From a virus, in the IMG/VR virus record IMGVR_UViG_3300033145_000723, positions 1 to 57,833 of that record: a stretch of 57,833 nt of DNA; one strand, written 5' to 3'. The number at the start of each line of letters is the position of its first letter. The first letter of the stretch is position 1. The notes beneath the pieces were generated by a model. It searched no databases. It saw only the letters and a program-made list of their open reading frames with translations, and was not told the origin of the DNA. Made by a program: the position numbers and the translations under genes. Positions 46,034-53,676 of this stretch are shown here, one piece after another.

Positions 46034-46318
46034 ATGCGGGACAAATGGTACTTGAGCAAAGAAGATGTTTTAATCGGTTTCCGTTTCGATGCAATAAGAA
46101 ATGAATTGATGATGGGAGGGAAGGCAAGATTCGTTCCTCAGATGCGGGAGATCGCAAGACTCCTGGAGTTACCTGAAAGCATGGGTCTTCATACAAAGGA
46201 ATGCCAGAACCGTGTCAAAATGTTTTACGGTAGCGTCAAGGAAGTGGACATGGAAATTCTTCGGAAAGATGGTTGGCTCCTCACATCTACAAAAAGCTTT
46301 CGGAGACTCACGAGATGA
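46034..46318 (+). CDS. Hypothetical helical protein
   Basis: 94 residues, starting immediately after the glutaredoxin stop. Helical, basic (DKWYLSKEDVLIGFRFDAIR, MGGKARFVPQMREIARLLEL), with a C-terminal strand (RKDGWLLTSTKSFRRLTR). No motif recognised. Overlaps the next gene by four bases. Confidence 0.5.
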   Translation: MRDKWYLSKEDVLIGFRFDAIRNELMMGGKARFVPQMREIARLLELPESMGLHTKECQNRVKMFYGSVKEVDMEILRKDGWLLTSTKSFRRLTR

Positions 46319-46692
46319 AGAAGAAGTTTGTAGTCAAAAAGAAAAAGTTTCAGGTGAAGAGGAAAGAGAAAACTGATTCGTTACCCATGTCTTTTGAGTG
46401 GAAACATTGTGATCTCAAAGTACGAAGTGCTGATGATGGAAGCTTCTTCTTCAGCATTTGTGTAGATGGTCATATGTGGATCGATGGACGTTTACTCCGT
46501 GAGATGCCAGACGCTAACCGCATCCATTTATTTCCCCACCTCCAGAAAGAATTGGGGTGGCCCTATGACAAAAAGATTTTCAAGAAGCTTGAAGCATTCG
46601 ACAAGGCATGTAGGGAAAGAGAAAAAGCAAATAAGGATGGAGGAAAATGCCAAAGGTTAGGAAAAAGTATCAAGTCAAGAAAAAGAAAATGA
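46315..46692 (+). CDS. Small protein with N-terminal KKFxVKK tag
   Basis: 125 residues from ATG 46315 in ATGA overlap. Residues 2-17 carry two copies of the shared motif (KKKFVVKKKKFQVKRK). The body is compact and alpha/beta (WKHCDLKVRSADDGSFFFSI, HMWIDGRLLREMPDANRI), and the end is basic again (GKSIKSRKRK). Function unknown; grouped with the sliding clamp operon. Confidence 0.55.
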   Translation: MKKKFVVKKKKFQVKRKEKTDSLPMSFEWKHCDLKVRSADDGSFFFSICVDGHMWIDGRLLREMPDANRIHLFPHLQKELGWPYDKKIFKKLEAFDKACREREKANKDGGKCQRLGKSIKSRKRK

Positions 46693-46904
46693 AGAAGCAA
46701 TCAACTAAGAAAACTACCATCGGCGGGTGCATGCTCTCAATCATTACGCGTAAAGTTGCACCAGATAACCCTCAAATTATTCTGGAGAATGATAAAGGTG
46801 AAGCGTTACTAATATTGAATGGTAGAGGTTTAGTCGATGGGCAATGTACATGGGCAACCGCTGGAGTTGCACTCAGGAAAAAGCTAGAGAGGATTTACGG
46901 ATGA
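46647..46904 (+). CDS. Small protein with N-terminal lysine tag
   Basis: 85 residues. Begins PKVRKKYQVKKKKMKKQSTK, a tyrosine variant of KKFxVKK. The rest is a small alpha/beta domain (CMLSIITRKVAPDNPQIILE, ALLILNGRGLVDGQ). Overlaps the previous gene by 46 bases and the clamp by four. Not recognised. Confidence 0.5.
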   Translation: MPKVRKKYQVKKKKMKKQSTKKTTIGGCMLSIITRKVAPDNPQIILENDKGEALLILNGRGLVDGQCTWATAGVALRKKLERIYG

Positions 46905-47620
46905 CACTTTTTTCAAAAGCAAACCTTGTCGTGAGTCAAGTGGCAAGTAAAGACAAATTCGACAAGGGATTAAGTGGAGTGCAATTTGAACCAGATGGTT
47001 CCACCGTTGCAGGGAACGGTAGAGTCCTCATGGCAGTTGGACCCGCGAACGAAGACAAGATTCATTTTCCAGATGTAGGAGAGCGCGACTCTCCTGGAAA
47101 AAGTGGCGTGGTCCTGAGTGTTAATTTTGTCACTGAGGCGTTAAAGAATCTTCCAAAGGACAAACGAATTTCTCTTCAACATGTTGCTATGACAAAAGCA
47201 AAGAGTTCAGGAAAGAAAGAGTTCACTTGTATTACTGGGGGAGGGTTGGAGCGGAGAGTTGCCGATAAACCTATGCGGGAGGTGTACCCGAATTGGAAAG
47301 GTGTCATCAAAAAGGTTCGCGGTGATGATCCTGTCAAAGTTTGTGTTAATCGGCGTGACTTGATCGATCTTCTAAAAGCTCTTGAGTCTGCTTGCCCAGA
47401 TAAAGGAAATGAAAATCCACTCTTCCTTGAGATCAACAAAGGAATTGTTCTTCGATGCTTTAACCGGGAGACCGGTCAACATGCTATCGGCGCTATCAAT
47501 GCTTTCAACACTCAAGGGCATTGGATGGAACGCGACGAATGGGAGAAGAGTATTTTTCAAAAGAACATGTTACCAAAGCGGAAGAAATTCACCGTCAAGA
47601 AAAGGGGAGAGAAGAAATGA
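46901..47620 (+). CDS. Sliding clamp-like protein (short beta clamp)
   Basis: 239 residues from ATG 46901, overlapping the previous stop. DnaN-type features: VQFEPDGSTVAGNGRVLMAV near residue ~25-45, FVTEALKNLPKDKRISLQHV, a strand-turn-strand with EFTCITGGGLERRVADKP, VCVNRRDLIDLLKALESACP, and VLRCFNRETGQHAIGAINAF near the C-terminus. About two of the three bacterial domains by length, so a phage-type ring is likely. The C-terminus carries the shared tag (KRKKFTVKKRG). Processivity factor for the polymerase; identification is moderate. Confidence 0.7.
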   Translation: MTLFSKANLVVSQVASKDKFDKGLSGVQFEPDGSTVAGNGRVLMAVGPANEDKIHFPDVGERDSPGKSGVVLSVNFVTEALKNLPKDKRISLQHVAMTKAKSSGKKEFTCITGGGLERRVADKPMREVYPNWKGVIKKVRGDDPVKVCVNRRDLIDLLKALESACPDKGNENPLFLEINKGIVLRCFNRETGQHAIGAINAFNTQGHWMERDEWEKSIFQKNMLPKRKKFTVKKRGEKK

Positions 47621-48645
47621 AACGTGCACTCATTACTGGAATCACTGGACAAGATGGAAGCTATCTAACCGAATTACTTCTGGGGAAAGGGTACGAGGTT
47701 CACGGTATCATTCGCAGAGCGTCGAACTTTAATACGCAAAGAATTGAACACCTCTATGAAGACAGTCATGAAAAAGGTGTAAGACTTTTTCTTCACTTCG
47801 GTGACATGGCAGATGGAAACGGACTTCATAAAATTGTGAATGAAGTTGAACCACATGAAGTTTACAACCTTGCAGCGCAAAGTCATGTTGCAGTCAGTTT
47901 TAAGCAACCAGAATATACCGCTAACATTGTGGCAACAGGAACACTCAGGTTACTTGAAGCAGTTTGGCAATTTGAAAAAGCAAGAAAACAAGCAGTCAGA
48001 TTTTACCAAGCGGGAACGAGTGAGATGTTTGGTAACGGAACAACAGTTCAAAATGAATCCACTCGGTTCAATCCCTGCAGTCCCTACGCAATCAGTAAAG
48101 TTGCGGCGCATCATTATTGCGTGAACTACCGAGAGGCACACGGTATGTTTGTCTGTAATGGCATCCTCTTCAATCACGAGAGTCCAAGACGCGGTGAAAC
48201 TTTTCTTACCAGGAAAATCACTCGCGCAATGACTCGCATCCGTGTGGGAATCCAAGATGAAATTTACCTTGGAGATTTAACAACGGAACGCGATTGGGGT
48301 CATGCAAAAGATTACGTGCTGGCAATGTGGCTTATGCTACAGCAAGATTGTCCAAACGATTATGTTATTGCAACTGGAGAAGCGCATACCGGACAAGAGT
48401 TCTTAGAGTTTGTTTGTGATATTCTGGAGCTTAACTGGAGAAAGTACTTTCGGTTTGATGAACGGTACTGTAGACCTCGTGACGTTTACTCCCTCTGTGG
48501 TGACGCAGAGAAAGCACGAAGGTGCCTGAATTGGAAACCAGAAATTCCTTATGGAAACATGGTTGCTGAAATGGTTGCGCAGGATATGAAGCTTGCGCTT
48601 GAAGAAAAGTTGACTATTGAAAACTTTGGAGACGAAACGAAATGA
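47617..48645 (+). CDS. gmd: GDP-mannose 4,6-dehydratase
   Basis: 342 residues from ATG 47617, overlapping the clamp by four bases. NADP motif GITGQDGSY (8-16), RASNFNTQRIEHLYED, the T-S-E of catalysis at 135-137 (AGTSEMFG), Y-x3-K at 158-162 and NHESPRRGETFLTRKIT are diagnostic. Converts GDP-D-mannose to GDP-4-dehydro-6-deoxy-D-mannose, the substrate of the GDP-fucose synthase encoded at 9891-10820. Embedded in the replication operon, so it may be expressed earlier than its partner. Confidence 0.95.
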   Translation: MKRALITGITGQDGSYLTELLLGKGYEVHGIIRRASNFNTQRIEHLYEDSHEKGVRLFLHFGDMADGNGLHKIVNEVEPHEVYNLAAQSHVAVSFKQPEYTANIVATGTLRLLEAVWQFEKARKQAVRFYQAGTSEMFGNGTTVQNESTRFNPCSPYAISKVAAHHYCVNYREAHGMFVCNGILFNHESPRRGETFLTRKITRAMTRIRVGIQDEIYLGDLTTERDWGHAKDYVLAMWLMLQQDCPNDYVIATGEAHTGQEFLEFVCDILELNWRKYFRFDERYCRPRDVYSLCGDAEKARRCLNWKPEIPYGNMVAEMVAQDMKLALEEKLTIENFGDETK

Positions 48646-49124
48646 TTATTCCCAATGGCATCAAATTTTTTGACACAGAAGACGAAGCAGTAGAGGAAAG
48701 CCAACGCGCTGTTGCACTACTTCCTGATGACTGGAGGCATTCAACAGCACAAGCAGTCAATAAAAAAGGAGAGGTAGAACAAAGTTGGTCCTACTCCCTA
48801 CTGTCAAAAAATGGAAAGATTATGATCTATCCGCATATTGATGGTGGATGGATTGGAATGTTATGGAGAGCAGGGAGTCAATCCATCACTGGACCTATGG
48901 ACCATCCTGGGAAAGTGGCGATGGGTTGCGGGGTCAAACTTCGTGCCGCCGTTCAGAGCAATGTTATTTTCCTCCAGATTATTTGTGAAGAATTGCGAGG
49001 ATTAGAGAAATTTGAAAAGGAGATGCAAGCATGGTTGGAAACACCCGACGAAGACTTACCCCCAGACAACGAGCAGTCCAACGAGAACGATACAACCTCT
49101 TCGGAAGCGTCACCCTCCCTATAA
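48642..49124 (+). CDS. Hypothetical protein
   Basis: 160 residues, start overlaps the gmd stop by four bases. Alpha/beta (IPNGIKFFDTEDEAVEESQR, YSLLSKNGKIMIYPHIDGG) with an acidic Ser/Asn-rich C-terminus (EQSNENDTTSSEASPSL). No family recognised. The last 94 bases overlap the next gene in another frame. Confidence 0.5.
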   Translation: MIIPNGIKFFDTEDEAVEESQRAVALLPDDWRHSTAQAVNKKGEVEQSWSYSLLSKNGKIMIYPHIDGGWIGMLWRAGSQSITGPMDHPGKVAMGCGVKLRAAVQSNVIFLQIICEELRGLEKFEKEMQAWLETPDEDLPPDNEQSNENDTTSSEASPSL

Positions 49125-49240
49125 AGATGGAGCAACTGAGGAAAAGAGTAAAGCGGTACGATCCTGGAATAATGGTTGGAGTGGGTGATGTGGAAACGAA
49201 ACAGGTGTTAGAAAAGATGGAGGAAAGGAAAAAGGAATGA
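49031..49240 (+). CDS. Small basic protein overlapping its neighbours
   Basis: 69 residues, ATG 49031 behind AAGGAG. Basic start (NTRRRLTPRQRAVQRERYNL), then KMEQLRKRVKRYDPGIMVGV and a charged helix at the end. Overlaps the previous gene by 94 bases and the next by four (ATGA), which supports it being real. Could be nucleic-acid binding by charge. Confidence 0.45.
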   Translation: MVGNTRRRLTPRQRAVQRERYNLFGSVTLPIKMEQLRKRVKRYDPGIMVGVGDVETKQVLEKMEERKKE

Positions 49241-49752
49241 CGAAAGAATACCACGGCCACAAGTTGAGGTACGAGGGCTATATTTGTGGGGATGAGCGAG
49301 TTGACTTCCTGTCAAGAGATACGAGATTTGATTACGCACAAGACCTCACCCGCCAGCTTCTCCGCGACCTCGCGCCGCAGGGTTGGGTTAGCTACAGGAA
49401 ATACAATAGTGTATGGCATGTCGATTATTCTGGCATCACTTCTTGCGGAGTAATGGATGATGGGCATCCCTACAATGTTCGCATCAAGCTCGACGCAGAC
49501 GGCGAGGTGCCTGTGGTGGAGAAGGGAGATGGTACAACTTGGGGACCGATTGACGGAGTAAGATACAAACAACAATCACCCGTAGAGAAGCTGATAGCGC
49601 GTGGCTTAGGTGATTACAGCCAATTCACGCACAACACTCTTTTACAAAGGGACGTTGGAAAGCTTGCGCGGATCGTGGAGGTCTTACTTGTGGACACATA
49701 TCCAACAAGTGACACACACGAGAAGATCAACCGTATAGCAGAGGGAGAGTGA
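49237..49752 (+). CDS. Hypothetical protein
   Basis: 171 residues. Compact sequence with YHGHKLRYEGYICGDERVDF, LRDLAPQGWVSYRKYNSVWH and VRIKLDADGEVPVVEKGDGT, suggesting a beta-sandwich-like protein with a helical C-terminal half (LLQRDVGKLARIVEVLLVD). No recognised motif. Overlapped with neighbours by four bases or less. Confidence 0.5.
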   Translation: MTKEYHGHKLRYEGYICGDERVDFLSRDTRFDYAQDLTRQLLRDLAPQGWVSYRKYNSVWHVDYSGITSCGVMDDGHPYNVRIKLDADGEVPVVEKGDGTTWGPIDGVRYKQQSPVEKLIARGLGDYSQFTHNTLLQRDVGKLARIVEVLLVDTYPTSDTHEKINRIAEGE

Positions 49753-50126
49753 TGTTTGATGATCCTGCATTCTGGAACGAGGTTAAAGCAGATGAATCTA
49801 TGCTATTCCCAGAAGTGAAAAAAGAGAGTTGGAAAGAACGCTTGATAAGAATTATCTTCAAGCAACGCTACACTTTTATGAGTCCAATTCGGTACGTAGC
49901 TATCTGGTGGAAGAGTAGACAAGAACAGCCAAAGTATTACATGGATGCAAGGTTGCGCGTTGACAATTGGGGACGCAGTATTCAAACCACTTACATTTAT
50001 GCTGATAAGTGGCGTTTAATCCTTTTGGATGTTGTCTCAGTAACAATGACCGATGTGAACAGGGGAAAGCGTCCACCGTTTATTATTATTGATGATCCAA
50101 TGCCGGAGGAAAAGAAAGATGGGTGA
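49752..50126 (+). CDS. Hypothetical protein with amphipathic N-terminal region
   Basis: 124 residues from ATG 49752 (a GTG three bases earlier is possible). Helical, basic start (KKESWKERLIRIIFKQRYTF), then MSPIRYVAIWWKSRQEQPKY and a beta part (DARLRVDNWGRSIQTTYIYA), ending PPFIIIDDPMPEEKKDG. Possibly peripheral to the membrane. Not recognised. Confidence 0.5.
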   Translation: MFDDPAFWNEVKADESMLFPEVKKESWKERLIRIIFKQRYTFMSPIRYVAIWWKSRQEQPKYYMDARLRVDNWGRSIQTTYIYADKWRLILLDVVSVTMTDVNRGKRPPFIIIDDPMPEEKKDG

Positions 50127-50559
50127 AGCATGCAGCTTTTTGTATATCTCTGGATCGCCGGATGAAGTGTTGACTTTTGAGGTGAACGAAATTTGTAAGG
50201 CTGAAGCACTTCATTATTGTTTTGAATGTCAACAGCAGATTTTAGTCGGTCAAAGGTTTGAGTTCCATCGTGGCTACTACTTCGAGACAAAGAAAGGAGT
50301 ACGCGAAAAACGATACAAGCTCTATCGAACTTGTCTTCACTGTGTAAGTATCAAGAAAGTATTTTTCTGTGAAGACTATCGGTATGGGCGCGTCTTGTAT
50401 GACTTGCGAGAGCATCTTGAAAAAATCAACGGAAACGTATCAACGAAATGCATGAGTGGCTTAACAGCAAAAGCAAAACGGCGTGTTGTCGTTATGGTTC
50501 AAAATGTTTGGGATGCAATAGAAAAAGAAGAGAGGAGAGAACTTGCGGCGACAGTATGA
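50119..50559 (+). CDS. Cys-rich (zinc-binding-like) protein
   Basis: 146 residues from ATG 50119 behind GGAGG. It contains YCFECQQQILVGQRFEFHRG and RTCLHCVSIKKVFFCEDYRY, two C-x2-C pairs that could form one zinc site in a small HNH- or LIM-like knuckle, then a helical basic C-terminus (KAKRRVVVMVQNVWDAIEKE). Nuclease or regulator is possible, but catalytic histidines are not evident. Confidence 0.5.
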   Translation: MGEACSFLYISGSPDEVLTFEVNEICKAEALHYCFECQQQILVGQRFEFHRGYYFETKKGVREKRYKLYRTCLHCVSIKKVFFCEDYRYGRVLYDLREHLEKINGNVSTKCMSGLTAKAKRRVVVMVQNVWDAIEKEERRELAATV

Positions 50560-50965
50560 GGAAAGAATTGTACTCCATGGTGGTTTTGTTGCAATGCTCA
50601 CACCGGATGATGAAAATGAGTGGCGAGAGCATTTACTTGAGAACGTACCACAATTTGAACAGTGGATGCATCTCAGAACAGAATTAGATATGTTGAAACA
50701 CTCTCAAGGTCCAGAGGTAGTCGGTGAGATTCAAGTAATCAAAAACAACATGGAGGAAGCTACACAAATTTTGAATAGAACTATAGCAATTGAAAGAATT
50801 TTCTTTGAAGAGGCAAAGGTTTGGTGCTCTCGTTTGGAACAAAGAAAAGAAAAGGCAGACGCAGAGGCGAAAGAGGAGCGGCGCATTAAGCGACGGGAAG
50901 AGTTGAAGAAAGAAGCGGTTGACCTGGAAGAAAAGATATTGGATTTTGTTCCTGATGATGGCTAA
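50543..50965 (+). CDS. Coiled-coil protein at the end of the plus-strand block
   Basis: 140 residues from TTG 50543 (AGGAG upstream); ATG 50597 is a possible alternative. Helical with ENEWREHLLENVPQFEQWMH and a long charged coiled coil (RKEKADAEAKEERRIKRREE). The bidirectional terminator follows eight bases after the stop. Function unknown. Confidence 0.5.
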   Translation: MRRQYEERIVLHGGFVAMLTPDDENEWREHLLENVPQFEQWMHLRTELDMLKHSQGPEVVGEIQVIKNNMEEATQILNRTIAIERIFFEEAKVWCSRLEQRKEKADAEAKEERRIKRREELKKEAVDLEEKILDFVPDDG

Positions 50966-50972
50966 AAATGAA

Positions 50973-51030
50973 GAGAGGGAGTCGGTTTTTGTTGCGTGGG
51001 TGCCTGGGAAGGCCCGACTCCCTCTCAAAT
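50973..51030. terminator. Strong bidirectional terminator between convergent blocks
   Basis: GAGAGGGAGTCGG (50973-50985) pairs perfectly with CCGACTCCCTCTC (51014-51026). On the plus strand AAATTTTATA follows; on the minus strand TTCATTTTTA follows. It sits between the last plus-strand gene (ends 50965) and the first minus-strand gene end (51032), so it can stop transcription from both sides. Confidence 0.9.
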
Positions 51031-51031
51031 T

Positions 51032-51670
51032 TTATACCCAAACTGGTTTTCCGTTATCATCAAATTGCTGACCTACAAAACCTTCCCACGGTTCATGTTT
51101 AGGAAATGGTTGCGCGTCACCCCATGCCTTACGAATGGGTACAGACGAATGACGCAAGAGACTATTTTGAATCTGGGGTAAAACGATTCGCGCGAGTAAC
51201 TTCATATCACCAACTCGCGGAATCGGTCTCCTGAATCGCATCTTTAATGGGCAAGGTTGCGCGAGTACCTTCCCCATCACTCCCCACATCCCACCAAAAA
51301 TTGGAAGGCTTGCATGATGTACATGATCGTGCATGCAGTGAGCTTTCTTCCCTGATTGAATCCAATGTTCAACAGCTGCCGCCTCTCGCGGGTTAATGCG
51401 AGAGTCAGTATCACGGAAGATAACCCGCTCAACTTTCTCATCCCACGCTGGCAAAAACCTCCAAAGCATTCCAGAATGAAGATTACTCTTTCCCATCCTG
51501 TGAATCTCTACCCCTAACCTCTTCAATTTTGAAGTAGGAGTTCTGTCCTCACAATAGACAACCATTTTCCATCCTGGATAAACCGATGACATAAGTTTGG
51601 CGTTTTCGATAGCGCCTTGAACGTACATCGGTTTCTTGCCATAGACAGAAAAACTAACTACCTGTTTCAT
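51032..51670 (-). CDS. Glycosyltransferase-like protein, paralogue 1
   Basis: 212 residues from ATG 51670. The N-terminus VVSFSVYGKKPMYVQGAIEN begins a GT-A/Rossmann-like fold. VERVIFRDTDSRINPREA supplies a DxD-type metal site. A late HASLPIFGGMWGV and ending PWEGFVGQQFDDNGKPVWV match the paralogue at 52271-52912 almost block by block. Likely transfers a sugar from a nucleotide donor. The gene order transferase, sulfotransferase, transferase is notable. Confidence 0.7.
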   Translation of the reverse strand: MKQVVSFSVYGKKPMYVQGAIENAKLMSSVYPGWKMVVYCEDRTPTSKLKRLGVEIHRMGKSNLHSGMLWRFLPAWDEKVERVIFRDTDSRINPREAAAVEHWIQSGKKAHCMHDHVHHASLPIFGGMWGVMGKVLAQPCPLKMRFRRPIPRVGDMKLLARIVLPQIQNSLLRHSSVPIRKAWGDAQPFPKHEPWEGFVGQQFDDNGKPVWV

Positions 51671-52286
51671 ATCCCCATTCCTTTGCAACGGGTCCGCACT
51701 TCTCAGCCATCAATTCATATCCCCATGGAGGAATAATAGATCGCCAAAGACCAGGAGTTACGGTACCGATATGTCCTGGACCCATACGAAATCTATTCTC
51801 ACCTTTCACTACCGGTTGAGCACACCGCTTTCTATTCTTGTCCAAACTAAACTTATCCTTGATCGTGTCGCGTAAAGCCATCGGTACAATTTTGTTCAAT
51901 CGTTCCTCAATCAAATCGAAAATCAAATCGTAATTGTTGTAGAAATCCTCATAGCGTAGCAGAGCCATTTCAGGAAGTTCCTTAACCCATGCAGTAAGCG
52001 GAGCAAAATGTTTTATCATTTCATTTAACTCTGCATCAAGTCCTGCAAGATTCGCAATGTTGACAAGACCAGTTTGGTCTCTAAGTGTTCTATGTCTGAA
52101 TCGACTCGCACCAACATCGTAAGGATTTCGAATGGTCACAATAATGAAACTTCCATCCGGTTCCCATGCGGCGGGATGCGTCTTGCCAATTTTTACTTTT
52201 GGGAATACCTCACTGATTAACTGCCAAACCAACGTTGACCCTGAACGTGGAATTCCCCCTACTGTAATTTTCATATCTTCGGCCAT
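51654..52286 (-). CDS. Sulfotransferase-like protein
   Basis: 210 residues from ATG 52286 (ATG 52274 overlaps the upstream stop and is equally likely). PAPS-binding features: VGGIPRSGSTLVWQLISEV at ~9-27 (5'-phosphosulfate loop) and IIVTIRNPYDVGASRFR near ~48-65 (3'-phosphate loop). This is the standard order for P-loop sulfotransferases, which move sulfate from PAPS to a hydroxyl or amine of a glycan or small molecule. Rare in phages. It lies between two paralogous transferase genes. Confidence 0.85.
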   Translation of the reverse strand: MAEDMKITVGGIPRSGSTLVWQLISEVFPKVKIGKTHPAAWEPDGSFIIVTIRNPYDVGASRFRHRTLRDQTGLVNIANLAGLDAELNEMIKHFAPLTAWVKELPEMALLRYEDFYNNYDLIFDLIEERLNKIVPMALRDTIKDKFSLDKNRKRCAQPVVKGENRFRMGPGHIGTVTPGLWRSIIPPWGYELMAEKCGPVAKEWGYETGS

Positions 52287-52912
52287 ACTGCTTTCCCCCC
52301 ATCATCAAACTGCTGTCCAACGAAACCTCTCCATGACTTATGAGCAGGGAAAGGAAGATGTTCCCATTCAACGGGAACGGAACTATGCCGCATCAAACTA
52401 TTTTTTATGTGTGGCCAAATGTACAAACGCAAAAGATGCAAATCAGAAGTACCTCTTTCGAGGTGTGACATATAGCGAGTCCAAGGGTACATGATATTCG
52501 GGAGGATGTTCCCTTTCACTCCCATCATCCCACTCATCAAATACAAACTCTGGTGATGGGGATGGTCATGCATGCAATGTGCGTCTAGCCCAGAATTTTC
52601 CCATTCCATAACCGCCGCTGATTCTCGTGGTCCAATTCTGGAATCTGCATCTCGAAAAATAACTCTCTCCACCCCCTCCAGCCACGCCGGTAGAAATCGC
52701 CAAAGCATCCCAGAGTGAAGATGTGAAATTCCCATACGTTCGATAACACAACCTAACGCTTCAAGATCAGTTGTATCTACATCATCAGCAGCAAAAACTC
52801 GCATCTGCCACCCTGGATAAATTCGCGGCATGAGCTTTGCATTTTCTAATGCACCGTTAAGGTATCTTGGAGATTTCCCATAGAGAGGGAAACTCACAAT
52901 CTTCAAGCCCAT
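52271..52912 (-). CDS. Glycosyltransferase-like protein, paralogue 2
   Basis: 213 residues from ATG 52912. It shares with 51032-51670 the blocks KIVSFPLYGKSPRYLNGALE, MRVFAADDVDTTDLEALGC, HLHSGMLWRFLPAWLEGVER, VIFRDADSRIGPRESAAVME and the ending SWRGFVGQQFDDGGKAVWP. A DxD-like DADSR replaces DTDSR. Overlaps the sulfotransferase gene. A tandem duplication with diversification is likely. Confidence 0.7.
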   Translation of the reverse strand: MGLKIVSFPLYGKSPRYLNGALENAKLMPRIYPGWQMRVFAADDVDTTDLEALGCVIERMGISHLHSGMLWRFLPAWLEGVERVIFRDADSRIGPRESAAVMEWENSGLDAHCMHDHPHHQSLYLMSGMMGVKGNILPNIMYPWTRYMSHLERGTSDLHLLRLYIWPHIKNSLMRHSSVPVEWEHLPFPAHKSWRGFVGQQFDDGGKAVWPKI

Positions 52913-53676
52913 TCCAAAATCCTTTCTCTCCAATAACCCATGTCCAATTTTTTCATAGAGTCATGCGAGAATCTCTCGTGTAGTTTTGCGTGCTCATTCA
53001 TCAAAAGTCTTTCAGTTACTTGCGCCCAATGATCAATTCTGAGGCAAGGCATATCTGCAAGGATATCTGTAGCTCGTGAACGAATCACAATAGGAATGGA
53101 GCCTAGTGCAATCGCTTCCCAATGCCTATGGCAATCCGGTCCTGCTCCTGGAGGTGAGATCGTGAACGGATGGTGCCTCATGTCTTGATAGAAAATATCT
53201 GCAGGGATATGTTCAAAGCCTCCCTTTGCTGTGATCCAAGGTCCCCCACCAAGAAGTTCATAGATTCCCTCGCGCGGATTTGGATTGCAAGGAATGTTTC
53301 TCAAGAAACACATGGTGCAAGTATTCACAGGCGGTTGCACTCCCAGAGAAATTTGATCTGAAAGAATCTGTTCTTTCTCTACGCTCTGGAGCATTCCAAT
53401 TGGAATTGCAGTAACCTTCGGATGCGTGGTCTCTACGTTATTCGAAAACCAATGCTCTACATTTTTCGGGAGACGGTTTGCCATTCGAGTTGTTACGATA
53501 GCATCTGAGAATGATGTAAGCAAAACGCAAGGCCCAAACGTAGAGAGTTGTTTGAACTGCTTCCTTATGGAATGCGTTCTGCAATAAACGAATCGACCTG
53601 GAAGCGCAATCTCTTGAGCATAGTTTGCTCCAGCGATATCCGCAACTCTCTGGTTATTGACTGGTTGAAAATTCAT
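52903..53676 (-). CDS. Exostosin-like (GT47-type) glycosyltransferase
   Basis: 257 residues. The C-terminal half contains FTISPPGAGPDCHRHWEAIA, then LGSIPIVIRSRATDIL, the nucleotide-sugar-binding segment of exostosin-type enzymes, followed by a C-terminal helix (HDSMKKLDMGYWRERILEW). The N-terminal part has RFVYCRTHSIRKQFKQLSTF and VEHWFSNNVETTHPKVTAIP. Inferred to add a sugar to a glycan or protein. Overlaps its neighbours. Confidence 0.75.
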   Translation of the reverse strand: MNFQPVNNQRVADIAGANYAQEIALPGRFVYCRTHSIRKQFKQLSTFGPCVLLTSFSDAIVTTRMANRLPKNVEHWFSNNVETTHPKVTAIPIGMLQSVEKEQILSDQISLGVQPPVNTCTMCFLRNIPCNPNPREGIYELLGGGPWITAKGGFEHIPADIFYQDMRHHPFTISPPGAGPDCHRHWEAIALGSIPIVIRSRATDILADMPCLRIDHWAQVTERLLMNEHAKLHERFSHDSMKKLDMGYWRERILEWA

